This document shows, in pieces, positions 25,873 to 34,008 of a stretch of 64,000 nucleotides of DNA. The DNA is taken from assembly GCF_900770955.1 (NCBI RefSeq), contig NZ_CAAGLX010000025.1, positions 43,741-107,740 on the forward strand, in the 5' to 3' direction. Numbering within the stretch: position 1 is the stretch's first letter; every line of letters starts with the position of its first letter. The stretch is from an uncultured Phascolarctobacterium sp. Its GTDB lineage: Bacteria; Bacillota; Negativicutes; Acidaminococcales; Acidaminococcaceae. The translations under genes and the position numbers were made by a program. The notes beneath the pieces were generated by a model. It had not been told where the DNA came from and did not search any database. It saw only the letters and a list, made by a program, of their open reading frames with translations.

Positions 25873-25901
25873 ATTTTAACATATTGCTCTAATTTTTGCA
25901 A
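25873..25901 (-). promoter_or_regulatory. Promoter of the small-membrane-protein unit
   Basis: TTGCAA (25896-25901), 17 bp, TAAAAT (25873-25878) on the minus strand. It would drive the 46-, 43- and 63-residue genes as one transcript to the terminator at 24980-25015. Confidence 0.65.
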
Positions 25902-26078
25902 TTTATTTAAATGTCTTTTCTTGATAATTAACAAACTTTATCTCTTATTATTAAGCAATAGCAATATAATTAATTCGACAGCAGAAGATTTTTCGCTGCA
26001 GTATATCTGAAAAATTTTGAGCATCCTTACGCCTAACACATCAGGAAAATTTTTCTGTTCTTGCAACTGTTTAGACGT

Positions 26079-26118
26079 AAAAAACGCTAAAGACTTTCAC
26101 AAGCCTTTAGCGTTTTTT
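26079..26118. terminator. Bidirectional terminator after recO
   Basis: AAAAAACGCTAAAG / CTTTAGCGTTTTTT arms end the phoH-to-recO transcript on the minus strand. A T-run on both strands suits either direction. Confidence 0.88.
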
Positions 26119-26154
26119 GTTTACGTTCTTCAATTAAGCGCCTCCACCGCAGCC

Positions 26155-26916
26155 TCACAGCTGCAGCTGACTCAAAAAGTTTAAGCTGTTCAACGGCTTA
26201 TCTGTCTGAAAGAAAATAAACTTGAAGAGAATTTTTTCCAGCTCCATCAGCGCGCCGCCACGCACCCTAAAGGGCGCCGGCTGCTCGTAATCAAGCTGCT
26301 CCAGCCACTGCCACAGCTCGCGTGTTTCCGCACTGCACGGCTCCAGGCCGTCACCGTTATAGCCACTCCTGCAGCTGCTGCAGATAAGTCCGCCCTGCAG
26401 CGGACTGAACCACGCATCCTCCTTGGCCGTCACCGCCTCACCACAATGCACGCAATGCGTAAGCTGCGGCGCAAAGCCTGTAGCCGCCAGCAATTTAATT
26501 GCGTATGACAAAACAACCAGACGCGGATTACGCTGCAGCAGCGCCGCCAGTGCAGCCCTGAGCATTTCATAAAGCTCCGGCTGCGGCACTCTGTCCTCCG
26601 TCAGCACAGCAGTAAGCTCCGACGCCACCGACGCATAAGCCATCTGCTGCATATCCATAGACTTAGGCAGCTGCAAAAGCTCACAGCTGCGCAGCTTGTC
26701 TATCTTCTGCCCCTGCTGAACCTCAATATGCAGATTGGCAAAGGGCTGCAGCAATCTGCCATGTACATTTTTTTCATAGCGGGCACCATAGGCGATAAAG
26801 CGCACCTTGCCATGCTCCTTCGTAAAGCAGACCGCATATTTATCAGCCGTCTGCCAGTTTTTCACATGCAAAACAAGCGCATCATCCGCCAAAAGCTCCC
26901 TTTGCGCATCACTCAT
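26155..26916 (-). CDS. recO: DNA repair protein RecO
   Basis: RecO anneals DNA strands and loads RecA with RecF and RecR. The 253-residue product has the N-terminal OB fold (ALVLHVKNWQTADKYAVCFTKEHGKVRFIAYGARY) and the zinc-binding four-cysteine motif typical of Firmicute RecO (CVHCGEAV ... ICSSCRSG). It overlaps the corC stop by 8 bp and ends the phoH-ybeY-cdd-era-corC-recO cluster, a common Firmicute order. Confidence 0.93.
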   Translation of the reverse strand: MSDAQRELLADDALVLHVKNWQTADKYAVCFTKEHGKVRFIAYGARYEKNVHGRLLQPFANLHIEVQQGQKIDKLRSCELLQLPKSMDMQQMAYASVASELTAVLTEDRVPQPELYEMLRAALAALLQRNPRLVVLSYAIKLLAATGFAPQLTHCVHCGEAVTAKEDAWFSPLQGGLICSSCRSGYNGDGLEPCSAETRELWQWLEQLDYEQPAPFRVRGGALMELEKILFKFIFFQTDKPLNSLNFLSQLQL

Positions 26917-27796
26917 CCTGCTGATCTACCTTCTGTTCTTCCTCCTGCGGCAGCTTCGCAGCCAACACACGCACTACGCGGAAGCCCTCTGCGCGCAGTA
27001 CCTTGAAGCTGTAGCCGGAAATTTCTACAATATCGCCAATCTCCGGCTTGCGTCCAAGCAGACCAAAGACATAGCCGCCGATGGTATCCTCCTCCGGGTC
27101 AGCAAACGCAATTGACAGCTGCTCTGCTACATCGTCCAGCAGCACCATGCCGTCAAATTCCACACTGCCGTCAGGCAGCTGCAGCACATCAGGAGGCTCC
27201 GCCGCTTCATGCTCGTCCTGAATATCACCGACGATTTCCTCTACAAGGTCCTCCATCGTAATCAGGCCTGCAGTACCGCCGTACTCGTCTGCCACCAGTA
27301 CCATCTGCACATGACGCTGCTGCATCAGGTGCAAGGCCTTCGGCACAGGCATAGCCTCCGGAATAACGACAATCGGACGCATCAGGCGGCGCAGGTCAAA
27401 GGTAGTCTGCCCCGGCTTAAGCTTCAGCAGATCACGCACATGCAGCGTGCCCACCACCTGGTCCTTATCCTCCATGCAGAGCGGATAGCGTGTATGATGA
27501 CTGCTGCGCACAACAGCCATATTTTCTGCCAGCGTATCATCCAAAAACAGGCATACCATATCCTGACGCGGCACCATTACCTCACGTGCTACACGGTCGG
27601 CAAAGTCAAAAACATTGCCGATCATGCTGCCCTCGACATGGTCAATCTGGCCGTGTCGCTCGCTGGCGCTCACAAGTTGGCGCAGCTCGTCCTCACTGCT
27701 GGCACTGCCCTCCTTATGCCAGGTTCCGGTTTTCAGGTAATGCCAGGCAAGCGGCAGCCTATGCCAGAAATCTATCAGTTTCCGAAAAAAGTTGAT
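26909..27796 (-). CDS. corC: CorC/HlyC-family CBS-domain protein, probable ATC start
   Basis: The protein has two CBS repeats (MVPRQDMVCLFLDD ... VQMVLVADEYGGTAGLITMEDLVEEIVGDI) and a C-terminal CorC/HlyC domain (EDTIGGYVFGLLGRKPEIGD). It lacks the DUF21 membrane domain, like E. coli CorC (YbeX, 292 residues). A GTG at 27673 gives only 254 residues and cuts into the conserved EDELRQLV segment. Coding continues upstream to ATC at 27796, which has AAGGAG nine bases before it and lies 6 bp past the era stop, giving 295 residues. No ATG, GTG or TTG lies in frame between. The role is probably in ion homeostasis or ribosome-linked stress. Confidence 0.85.
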   Translation of the reverse strand: MNFFRKLIDFWHRLPLAWHYLKTGTWHKEGSASSEDELRQLVSASERHGQIDHVEGSMIGNVFDFADRVAREVMVPRQDMVCLFLDDTLAENMAVVRSSHHTRYPLCMEDKDQVVGTLHVRDLLKLKPGQTTFDLRRLMRPIVVIPEAMPVPKALHLMQQRHVQMVLVADEYGGTAGLITMEDLVEEIVGDIQDEHEAAEPPDVLQLPDGSVEFDGMVLLDDVAEQLSIAFADPEEDTIGGYVFGLLGRKPEIGDIVEISGYSFKVLRAEGFRVVRVLAAKLPQEEEQKVDQQDE

Positions 27797-27802
27797 AAGT
27801 CC

Positions 27803-28717
27803 TCACTCCTTGTAGCCAAGCTGCTTCAAGGCTTTATCCTTGTTACGCCAGTCAGCCTTAACCTTAACCCATAAATCCAAAAAGACCTTGCAGTACAGCA
27901 GATTTTCGATATCAGCACGCGCCTGCTGGCCGATTTTCTTCAGCAGGCTGCCCTTAGCGCCGATAACAATGCCCTTTTGCGATTCACGCTCTACAAAAAT
28001 TGTTGCTCTGATATAAACGTTCTCCTCGTCGCGCTCCTTGAATTCATCCACCTCAACCGCTACGGAATGGGGAATTTCATCACGCGTCAGGCGCAATACC
28101 TTTTCACGAATCATTTCGGCAGCAATTACACGCTCCGGCTGGTCGGTAATCATATCCTCCGGGAAGTAAGCCGGACCCTCCGGCAGATGCTTGGTGATTT
28201 CCTGCACCAGACCGGGGAATTCGCTGTCATTCAATGCGGAAACAGGTACAATCGCTGCAAATTTATACAGCTTATTGTAACCTTCCATAATTTGGAACAG
28301 CTTTTGCTTGTCTGCCAGCTTGTCAATCTTATTTACTACCAGAATTACCGGTGTTTTTACCTTCTGCAGCAGGTTCAGGATATAATCCTCGCCGGCGCCG
28401 CGTTTTTCGGTTGCATCTACTACGAAGAGGACAACGTCAACCTCCTGCAGCGTGCTTTCTGCCGTGCGCACCATGTATTCGCCCAGCTTGTGCTGCGGCT
28501 TATGGATGCCCGGCGTATCAAGAAACATAATCTGCGCGTTATCCGTATTCATAATGCACATAATCTTGTTGCGTGTAGTCTGCGGCCTGTCGGACATAAT
28601 AGCGATTTTTTCGCCGATCAGACTGTTTGTCAAAGTGGACTTGCCCACATTCGGACGTCCCACCATGGCTACAAAGCCGGCATAATGTTTAGCTTCTTCG
28701 TTGTTTACCTTCTTTAT
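27803..28717 (-). CDS. era: GTPase Era, probable ATA start
   Basis: Era is an essential GTPase that binds 16S rRNA in 30S assembly. Visible are G1 GRPNVGKST, G3 DTPG, G4 NKID and the C-terminal KH domain (GIVIGAKGSLLKKIG). The first ATG (28666) falls inside the conserved GFVAMVGRPNVGK and would give only 287 residues. The frame stays open upstream, and ATA at 28717 has AGGAG nine bases before it, giving 304 residues, the usual Era length, with a normal lead-in (KKVNNEEAKHYAGFVAM). No ATG, GTG or TTG is available there. The gene starts 18 bp after cdd. Confidence 0.93.
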   Translation of the reverse strand: MKKVNNEEAKHYAGFVAMVGRPNVGKSTLTNSLIGEKIAIMSDRPQTTRNKIMCIMNTDNAQIMFLDTPGIHKPQHKLGEYMVRTAESTLQEVDVVLFVVDATEKRGAGEDYILNLLQKVKTPVILVVNKIDKLADKQKLFQIMEGYNKLYKFAAIVPVSALNDSEFPGLVQEITKHLPEGPAYFPEDMITDQPERVIAAEMIREKVLRLTRDEIPHSVAVEVDEFKERDEENVYIRATIFVERESQKGIVIGAKGSLLKKIGQQARADIENLLYCKVFLDLWVKVKADWRNKDKALKQLGYKE

Positions 28718-28735
28718 CTTAATCAGCTCCTGTTA

Positions 28736-29143
28736 TTATAATTCAAAACCATACGGCAGCAGCTCTTCTACCGTGGTAATTTTAAAGTCACCCTTCATAT
28801 TTGCCAAAATCACGGTCTGGATACCAAACTCGCGCATTACCTGTCTGCAGGCACCGCAGGGAGAAACGGGGCCAGAGGTATCTGCAACTACGCAAAGCTC
28901 CACCATGTCACGCTCACCGGCACAGGCAGCGTGGAAGATTGCGTTACGCTCGCCGCAGACACAAAGACCATAGGAAGCGTTTTCCACATTACAGCCACCG
29001 TAGATTTTTCCGTTGGCACAGCGTACAGCCGCACCTACAGCAAAGTTAGAATAAGGAATGTAAGCATTCTTGCGTGCAGCAACTGCTGCATCGTACAATT
29101 CACGCCAAGCCGGGGATAATTCATTCAGTTTTACGTCTTTCAT
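28736..29143 (-). CDS. cdd: Cytidine deaminase
   Basis: The 135-residue enzyme converts cytidine and deoxycytidine to uridine forms for pyrimidine salvage. The zinc and catalytic motifs are ENASYGLCVCGERNA (Cys ligand and the proton-shuttling Glu) and PCGACRQ. I start at the ATG with GGAGG eight bases upstream; a GTG three codons earlier overlaps the ribosome site. It lies between ybeY and era, the standard Firmicute order. Confidence 0.95.
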   Translation of the reverse strand: MKDVKLNELSPAWRELYDAAVAARKNAYIPYSNFAVGAAVRCANGKIYGGCNVENASYGLCVCGERNAIFHAACAGERDMVELCVVADTSGPVSPCGACRQVMREFGIQTVILANMKGDFKITTVEELLPYGFEL

Positions 29144-29199
29144 GGAAAGCACCTCCTATGATTTTTACAGATTAATTATCAATAATTGAGCATTATGCA

Positions 29200-29706
29200 T
29201 CAATGAATACCTGTAGGATGGTCAAAATATTCTTCGGAAAGGTTAATTGCGCGCAGAGCTTCCTCCTCCTTAGCACGCATTTCAGCCTTATCCTCCTCCG
29301 TCATATGGTCATAGCCCAACAAATGGAACATGCCGTGCACTGCCAGATAGGTCATTTCACGCTCCAGACCGTGGCCGTATTCCTCTGCCTGACGCAATGC
29401 GGTTTCCGCCGAAATGATGATATCACCGAAAAGATGCTCCTCCGGTCCGCCAATCAGCTCCGGCTCATCCTCATCCTCGCAGTCCTCATCAAGCGCAAAG
29501 CTCAAAACGTCGGTAGGTTTATCCATACCTCGGTACTCGCGGTTCAGCGCATGGATTTCCTCATCGTCGACAATAGTTACATCCACCTCGGACTCCTCCG
29601 GCAGCGCGTTCAGGCGTGCTACTGCCTGCAGGCCATCCTGCAGACGCTCCAGCACCTGCTCGGACAGCTCTATCTTCTGCTGGTCGTTTTCCAAATTAAT
29701 TATCAT
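29200..29706 (-). CDS. ybeY: Endoribonuclease YbeY (rRNA maturation factor)
   Basis: The 168-residue metalloprotein has the zinc motif HGMFHLLGYDH, and the preceding LNREYRGMDKPTDVLSFAL is characteristic of UPF0054/YbeY. It acts in 16S rRNA 3' end processing and ribosome quality control. The chosen ATG overlaps the end of phoH and has GGAG upstream. A longer in-frame extension has no family similarity. Confidence 0.95.
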   Translation of the reverse strand: MIINLENDQQKIELSEQVLERLQDGLQAVARLNALPEESEVDVTIVDDEEIHALNREYRGMDKPTDVLSFALDEDCEDEDEPELIGGPEEHLFGDIIISAETALRQAEEYGHGLEREMTYLAVHGMFHLLGYDHMTEEDKAEMRAKEEEALRAINLSEEYFDHPTGIH

Positions 29707-30703
29707 GCTGTTTTTCTCCGTTATATTTTTCCTTTTGTTTTTCAAAGCGTTCATAAGCCTTGATAATGGAGCCGACGATTTCGTGACGCACAACGTCCTG
29801 CTCACTGAACTTGATTACGCCGATTCCCGGCACATTGCCCAGAATACGCGCTGCATCCTTCAGGCCGCTGTTCTTGCCGCCCGGCAAATCTATCTGTGTG
29901 ATATCGCCAGTGATAACCATCTTGCTGCCAAAGCCAAAGCGCGTCAAGAACATTTTCATCTGCTCCGGCGTAGTGTTCTGCGCCTCGTCAAGAATGATGA
30001 AAGCATCGTTGAGCGTACGTCCACGCATATAGGCCAGCGGTGCAACCTCAATCGTGCCCTTGGTGAGATACTTCTGGAAGGTTTCCGTACCCAGCATATC
30101 ATAAAGACCATCGTAAAGGGGACGCAGGTACGGATCTACCTTATCCTGCATATCACCCGGCAAAAAGCCCAGCTTTTCGCCTGCCTCTACCGCAGGACGC
30201 GTCAGAATAATACGCTCCACCTCTTTTTTCTTCAGTGCCGCTACTGCCAGTGCCACTGCCAGATAGGTTTTGCCTGTGCCTGCAGGTCCGATACCCAAGG
30301 TGATATAGTTATGACGGATTGTTTCCACATACTGCCATTGTCCCAAAGTTTTAGCCTTTACCTGACGGCCGCGGTTGTTGACGATAATCGTGTCAGCGTA
30401 CATGCGGTGCAGGCTTTCCAGCTTACCGGCCTTCACCATATACATGCTGTAACGCACATCATGCGTTGTCAGCGGCAGTCCCTGACGGTACAAAAAGAGC
30501 AGCTCCTGCAGCAGCTGTTCCAGCTGTGCTACCTCCTCGGCGCGTCCGCTCATGTTAATCTGATTGCCGCGCGCCACGATTGTACAGTCAAAGGCACTGC
30601 GGATTAAACGCAAAAACTCGTCATTACGTCCGCAAATGCCAACCATTTCCTGCTGGTCAACGGTTTCCAGTATACCTTGCATTTTTTCTTCTTCACTAGC
30701 CAA
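29696..30703 (-). CDS. phoH: PhoH family ATPase
   Basis: This cytoplasmic ATPase has an N-terminal KH-like region (NQINMSGRAEEVAQLEQLL) and a helicase-like core with Walker A GPAGTGKTYLA and Walker B FIILDEAQN. I choose TTG at 30703, which has AGGAGG seven bases upstream, giving 335 residues; an in-frame ATG lies seven codons later. PhoH and YbeY genes are usually adjacent and linked to RNA metabolism, as here. Confidence 0.93.
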   Translation of the reverse strand: MASEEEKMQGILETVDQQEMVGICGRNDEFLRLIRSAFDCTIVARGNQINMSGRAEEVAQLEQLLQELLFLYRQGLPLTTHDVRYSMYMVKAGKLESLHRMYADTIIVNNRGRQVKAKTLGQWQYVETIRHNYITLGIGPAGTGKTYLAVALAVAALKKKEVERIILTRPAVEAGEKLGFLPGDMQDKVDPYLRPLYDGLYDMLGTETFQKYLTKGTIEVAPLAYMRGRTLNDAFIILDEAQNTTPEQMKMFLTRFGFGSKMVITGDITQIDLPGGKNSGLKDAARILGNVPGIGVIKFSEQDVVRHEIVGSIIKAYERFEKQKEKYNGEKQHDN

Positions 30704-30735
30704 GCAATTTCCTCCTACCTGTTTCAAAAGGGGTG

Positions 30736-31296
30736 TTAACGTTTTTCTATCGTAATTTTCTTAATGGTTACAGGCTCCAATGGTTTATCATTGGAATCAG
30801 TTGCTGTTTTGCCGATTTTATAGACAACATCCATGCCCTTGGTTACCTTGCCGAAGACTGCATGCTTGCCATCCAGCCATTTAGTTTCACGCAGGGTGAT
30901 AAAGAACTGGCTGCCGCCGGTGTTCGGTCCGCGGTTCGCCATGGAAATCACACCGGGGCCATCATGCAGCAGCTTGCTGCTGAACTCATCCTTAATGGTG
31001 TAGCCGGGGCCGCCAGTACCGTTGCCGGCCGGGTCACCGCCCTGAATCATAAAGTTATCGATTACGCGGTGAAAGATAAGACCGTTATAAAAGCCCTTTT
31101 CGGCCAGCGTAATAAAATTCTTCGACGTTTCGGGTGCATAATCTGTTGCCAGCTTCACCTCAAAATCGCCCATGCTCGTGCTGAAAACAGCTGTCGCAGG
31201 CTCTGCCTTCGGCGCCTTCTCCTGCTTTTCCTGACCGCACGCTGTAATTAACAACGCACACACCAGCATCAGGCAGACTATTAACAATTTCTTCAT
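30736..31296 (-). CDS. Cyclophilin-type peptidyl-prolyl isomerase, lipoprotein
   Basis: The 186-residue protein has a lipobox (LITAC) and a cyclophilin domain with the active-site motif IFHRVIDNFMIQGGDP, then FFITL and HAVFGKV. As a lipoprotein facing the periplasm it would assist folding of exported proteins. The start at 31296 has GGAGG upstream; the five codons before it belong to a longer frame without support. Confidence 0.94.
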   Translation of the reverse strand: MKKLLIVCLMLVCALLITACGQEKQEKAPKAEPATAVFSTSMGDFEVKLATDYAPETSKNFITLAEKGFYNGLIFHRVIDNFMIQGGDPAGNGTGGPGYTIKDEFSSKLLHDGPGVISMANRGPNTGGSQFFITLRETKWLDGKHAVFGKVTKGMDVVYKIGKTATDSNDKPLEPVTIKKITIEKR

Positions 31297-31346
31297 GCTT
31301 TTTCCTCCCATAGAAAAGGATACAATTTCTCAAGTATATTATACAA

Positions 31347-32093
31347 CTAACAAGCGCCACATTTCAAGCGTTTACCAAGCCAATCACTCAGCAGGGCACC
31401 TGCCTGCTCACTGTACTGCGTAAAGCTGTGGTCGCCGCCTTCAAAGATATGCAGTTCTGCCGCTGTTCCCAGAGCTGCGGCGTTGCGCTGCGCCTGCTCT
31501 GCCAGAACTACCTCGTCCGCACTGCAGTGCAGCAACAGCACCGGCAGAGGCTGCGCCTTCTGCAGCAATGCAGGCAAATCATATTGGTCAAAATCCGTAA
31601 GAAAATCCGGCGTCAGGGCACATTCACCGCGCTCGTCGTTAAAGTACAGCGTTTCACCGCTGTCCAGACGACGGTATTCATCCTCCGTCATCACGTAGCG
31701 GAAGGTAAAGCGCAGGTCGTTAGGTGTCGCCCATAAAATCAAACCGGCAAGAGCACCGTCCTGCGCTGCCGTTATGATGGAAGCTGCACCGCCCAGGCTG
31801 CGTCCCAAAAGGAACAGCCTGCAGCCCGGCTGCCTGCGCCGTACTTCCGCCAGTACGGCGTGCAGCTCCTCTACCTGACGCGAAATTATCTGCGTACCCG
31901 TAAAGTTGAAGCGCACTACGGCAGCGTGTGCAGCAGCCTGCTGCGCCACTCCTGCAGCGCGTCCGCCGCTGTCACGGCTCCCGCGGAAGCCATGTGCCAT
32001 AACGAGTACAGCATTATTCTCACTGCGATTCGGTTCTACAACACATTCTATTTCCCCTAACGGGCCTTGAAATGTAAAGGTATCCTTCAGCAT
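31347..32093 (-). CDS. Alpha/beta-hydrolase family protein
   Basis: The 248-residue protein shows the serine-hydrolase fold: oxyanion region MAHGFRGSRDSGG, nucleophile elbow GRSLGGAAS, acid region VLLLHCSADEVV and catalytic His in EGGDHSFTQY. It has no signal peptide. The closest type is the dienelactone-hydrolase/S9-like small esterases; the substrate is unknown. It stands alone between the isomerase and pgeF genes. Confidence 0.9.
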   Translation of the reverse strand: MLKDTFTFQGPLGEIECVVEPNRSENNAVLVMAHGFRGSRDSGGRAAGVAQQAAAHAAVVRFNFTGTQIISRQVEELHAVLAEVRRRQPGCRLFLLGRSLGGAASIITAAQDGALAGLILWATPNDLRFTFRYVMTEDEYRRLDSGETLYFNDERGECALTPDFLTDFDQYDLPALLQKAQPLPVLLLHCSADEVVLAEQAQRNAAALGTAAELHIFEGGDHSFTQYSEQAGALLSDWLGKRLKCGAC

Positions 32094-32229
32094 CTTCACT
32101 CACTCTTTTCGTAAAATTTTAACGCGTTACCTGAAGCATTCAGCGACTCGCTACATAACTCATTTTTTAACGTATCACCTTAATCTTCTAAGTTCACGTT
32201 CAACCATAAGTATTTTTCACGCGCAGCGC

Positions 32230-33057
32230 TTAAGCATTTTTATCGTCAGACATTCTATACAGGCACACACCCATGCGCCCTGTCTTGCCCTGCTCCGCAC
32301 GATAGGAGCAAAACATTTCATGGTTATGCTCCGTGCAGACGCCGGCAGTAAGAATGTTTTCCGCCTTAAGGCCGGCGTTAAGCAATACCTCGCGGTTATA
32401 GCCCCACAAATCCAGCAGATACTTACCCGGCATTGCAGCTCTGGGTGCAAAGAACTGCTCGTAGCCTATCGCCTTACTGCGCACAAAATCGTCTACCTCG
32501 TAGCAGCATTGGCCGATAGAAGGACCGATAGCAGCAACGATATCTTCGGGACGGGAGCCGAAGGTCTGCTGCATCGTTTCTATTGTTTTACGGCCGATTT
32601 GTGCCACCGTACCGCGCCAGCCTGCATGCGCCACTGCGCACACGCCACGGCGTTCGTCAGCGAAAAGCAGCGGCACACAGTCAGCAAAGAACAACAGCAG
32701 CGGTACGTTTTCCAAATTCGTAACCAAAGCATCCGTATCCTTAATCGTATCGGCAAGCGCAGTCGCGCCGGCACCGGCCAACGCTTCATCAACTACAGCA
32801 ATATTACTGCCATGCACCTGCTCGCAGGTAGTAAATCCAGCTGCGTCCAGGCCTAAAGCCTGTGCAAACAGGCTACGGTTTTTTAATACCTGCTCCACTG
32901 CGTCACCCACATGCAAAGCCAGGTTCAAAGTGCCCGGCACCAGGGAGCTTTCCCCATGCAGACGGCAGCTGCACGCATTACCAAAGCCGGCCTGCGTCAA
33001 ACGAGGGAACATTCCCCACCAGATATTATTTTTTTGCGTAATAATAAAATCCTGCAT
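32230..33057 (-). CDS. pgeF: Laccase-domain purine nucleoside phosphorylase / cell-wall editing protein (YfiH/PgeF)
   Basis: The 275-residue DUF152/YfiH protein has the copper/zinc-site motifs FADCVPLLFAD, AVAHAGWRGTVAQIG and IGPSIGQCCYEV, and CTEHNHEMFCSYRAEQGKTGRM near the end. Family members act as multi-substrate purine nucleoside enzymes, and E. coli PgeF corrects misincorporated L-Ser in cell-wall precursors. The ATG at 33057 has GGAG eight bases upstream. Confidence 0.93.
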   Translation of the reverse strand: MQDFIITQKNNIWWGMFPRLTQAGFGNACSCRLHGESSLVPGTLNLALHVGDAVEQVLKNRSLFAQALGLDAAGFTTCEQVHGSNIAVVDEALAGAGATALADTIKDTDALVTNLENVPLLLFFADCVPLLFADERRGVCAVAHAGWRGTVAQIGRKTIETMQQTFGSRPEDIVAAIGPSIGQCCYEVDDFVRSKAIGYEQFFAPRAAMPGKYLLDLWGYNREVLLNAGLKAENILTAGVCTEHNHEMFCSYRAEQGKTGRMGVCLYRMSDDKNA

Positions 33058-33201
33058 CAAAACCGCTCCTTTTAAATCTATAACCCTTTATTCTGCAAAC
33101 AGCGAGCTATTCCCTGCCGCAAAAAGACAACTATAACATGACCTTTCCCGGCTCAATCACTGAAATTCATTTCACAAATTCTTCGCTCTGCCTCTAATAC
33201 C

Positions 33202-33229
33202 AAAAGAGACGGCTATTGCCGTCTCCTTT
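33202..33229 (-). terminator. Terminator at the end of the division cluster
   Basis: GGAGACGGC / GCCGTCTC stem followed by TTTTGG on the minus strand, just past the last gene of the nrdR side. A second small hairpin (GTGCC / GGCAC) lies at 33234-33248. Confidence 0.72.
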
Positions 33230-33258
33230 TATAAGTGCCTGCGGCACCTTTTTGCTAT

Positions 33259-33510
33259 TTACTTTTGATATGCTGCCACGCCTTCAGGTATATCCAGCAC
33301 CACGGTAATAATCACAGTGCTGTCTGTAGTTTTGGCTGCCGTGTCCATAAACACAACCTTGGCACCATTATCCAGATAATAATTAACCTCTTTCACAGCT
33401 CCGTTATTATTGTTAGAAAAGGTGAAGAGTCTTTCCTTAGCCAATGCCGAGCCGCTAAAGCCTGTAGTCAGCATCATAGCTGTTAAAGTAAGCAGTAAAT
33501 ACTTTTTCAT
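33259..33510 (-). CDS. Small secreted protein of unknown function
   Basis: The 83-residue product has a signal peptide (KKYLLLTLTAMMLTTGFSGSALA) and a short mature domain of about 58 residues (NNGAVKEVNYYLDNGAKVVFMDTAAKTTD). It starts 11 bp after nrdR, so it is probably the last gene of the division-cluster transcript. I do not recognise the family. The start chosen is the ATG before KKYLLL, with AGAGGT upstream. Confidence 0.7.
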   Translation of the reverse strand: MKKYLLLTLTAMMLTTGFSGSALAKERLFTFSNNNNGAVKEVNYYLDNGAKVVFMDTAAKTTDSTVIITVVLDIPEGVAAYQK

Positions 33511-33521
33511 ATTCAGCACCT

Positions 33522-33989
33522 CTATTTTGCGTCTTTAGATTTTTGCATAATACGTTCCAGCTCCTGCATAAAGTTGCGTACATCGGCAAACTGACGATAT
33601 ACGGAAGCAAAGCGTACATAGGCAATCTGATCTGTCTGCTCCAGATACTTCATCACCAGCTCGCCTATCTGGGCACTTGGAATTTCCGCATCCGCACTCA
33701 TTCGCAGCTCTCGCTCTATGCTGTCGGCAATCTCTTTAATCTTTTCATAGGGAACCGGGCGTTTCTCGCAAGCCTTCAAAAGACCTGCCAGCAGCTTTTT
33801 ACCGTCAAAAAGCTCGCGACGGCCATCCTTCTTGCTGACAACAAGCGGAGTTTCCTCATATTTTTCATATGTAGTAAAGCGTTTGCCGCAATTAGGGCAC
33901 TCACGTCTGCGACGGATAGAACAGCCTTCCTCTACAGCACGGCTGTCGATAACACGGCTGTCTCTGTGGGAGCAAAACGGGCACTTCAT
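33522..33989 (-). CDS. nrdR: Ribonucleotide reductase repressor NrdR
   Basis: The 155-residue protein has the four-cysteine zinc ribbon (MKCPFC ... RRECPNCGKRF) and an ATP-cone domain (VVSKKDGRRELFDGKKLLAGL). NrdR senses ATP/dATP and represses nrd genes by binding NrdR boxes. It is 19 bp after ftsZ and probably co-transcribed, linking DNA precursor supply with division. Confidence 0.97.
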   Translation of the reverse strand: MKCPFCSHRDSRVIDSRAVEEGCSIRRRRECPNCGKRFTTYEKYEETPLVVSKKDGRRELFDGKKLLAGLLKACEKRPVPYEKIKEIADSIERELRMSADAEIPSAQIGELVMKYLEQTDQIAYVRFASVYRQFADVRNFMQELERIMQKSKDAK

Positions 33990-34008
33990 ATTACTGCCTT
34001 CCTTTCAA

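Noticed and set aside
25743..25934. A 63-codon minus-strand frame
   Set aside because: It overlaps the promoter and leader and the 46-residue gene in another frame; the 46-residue frame has the better ribosome site and membrane-protein pattern.
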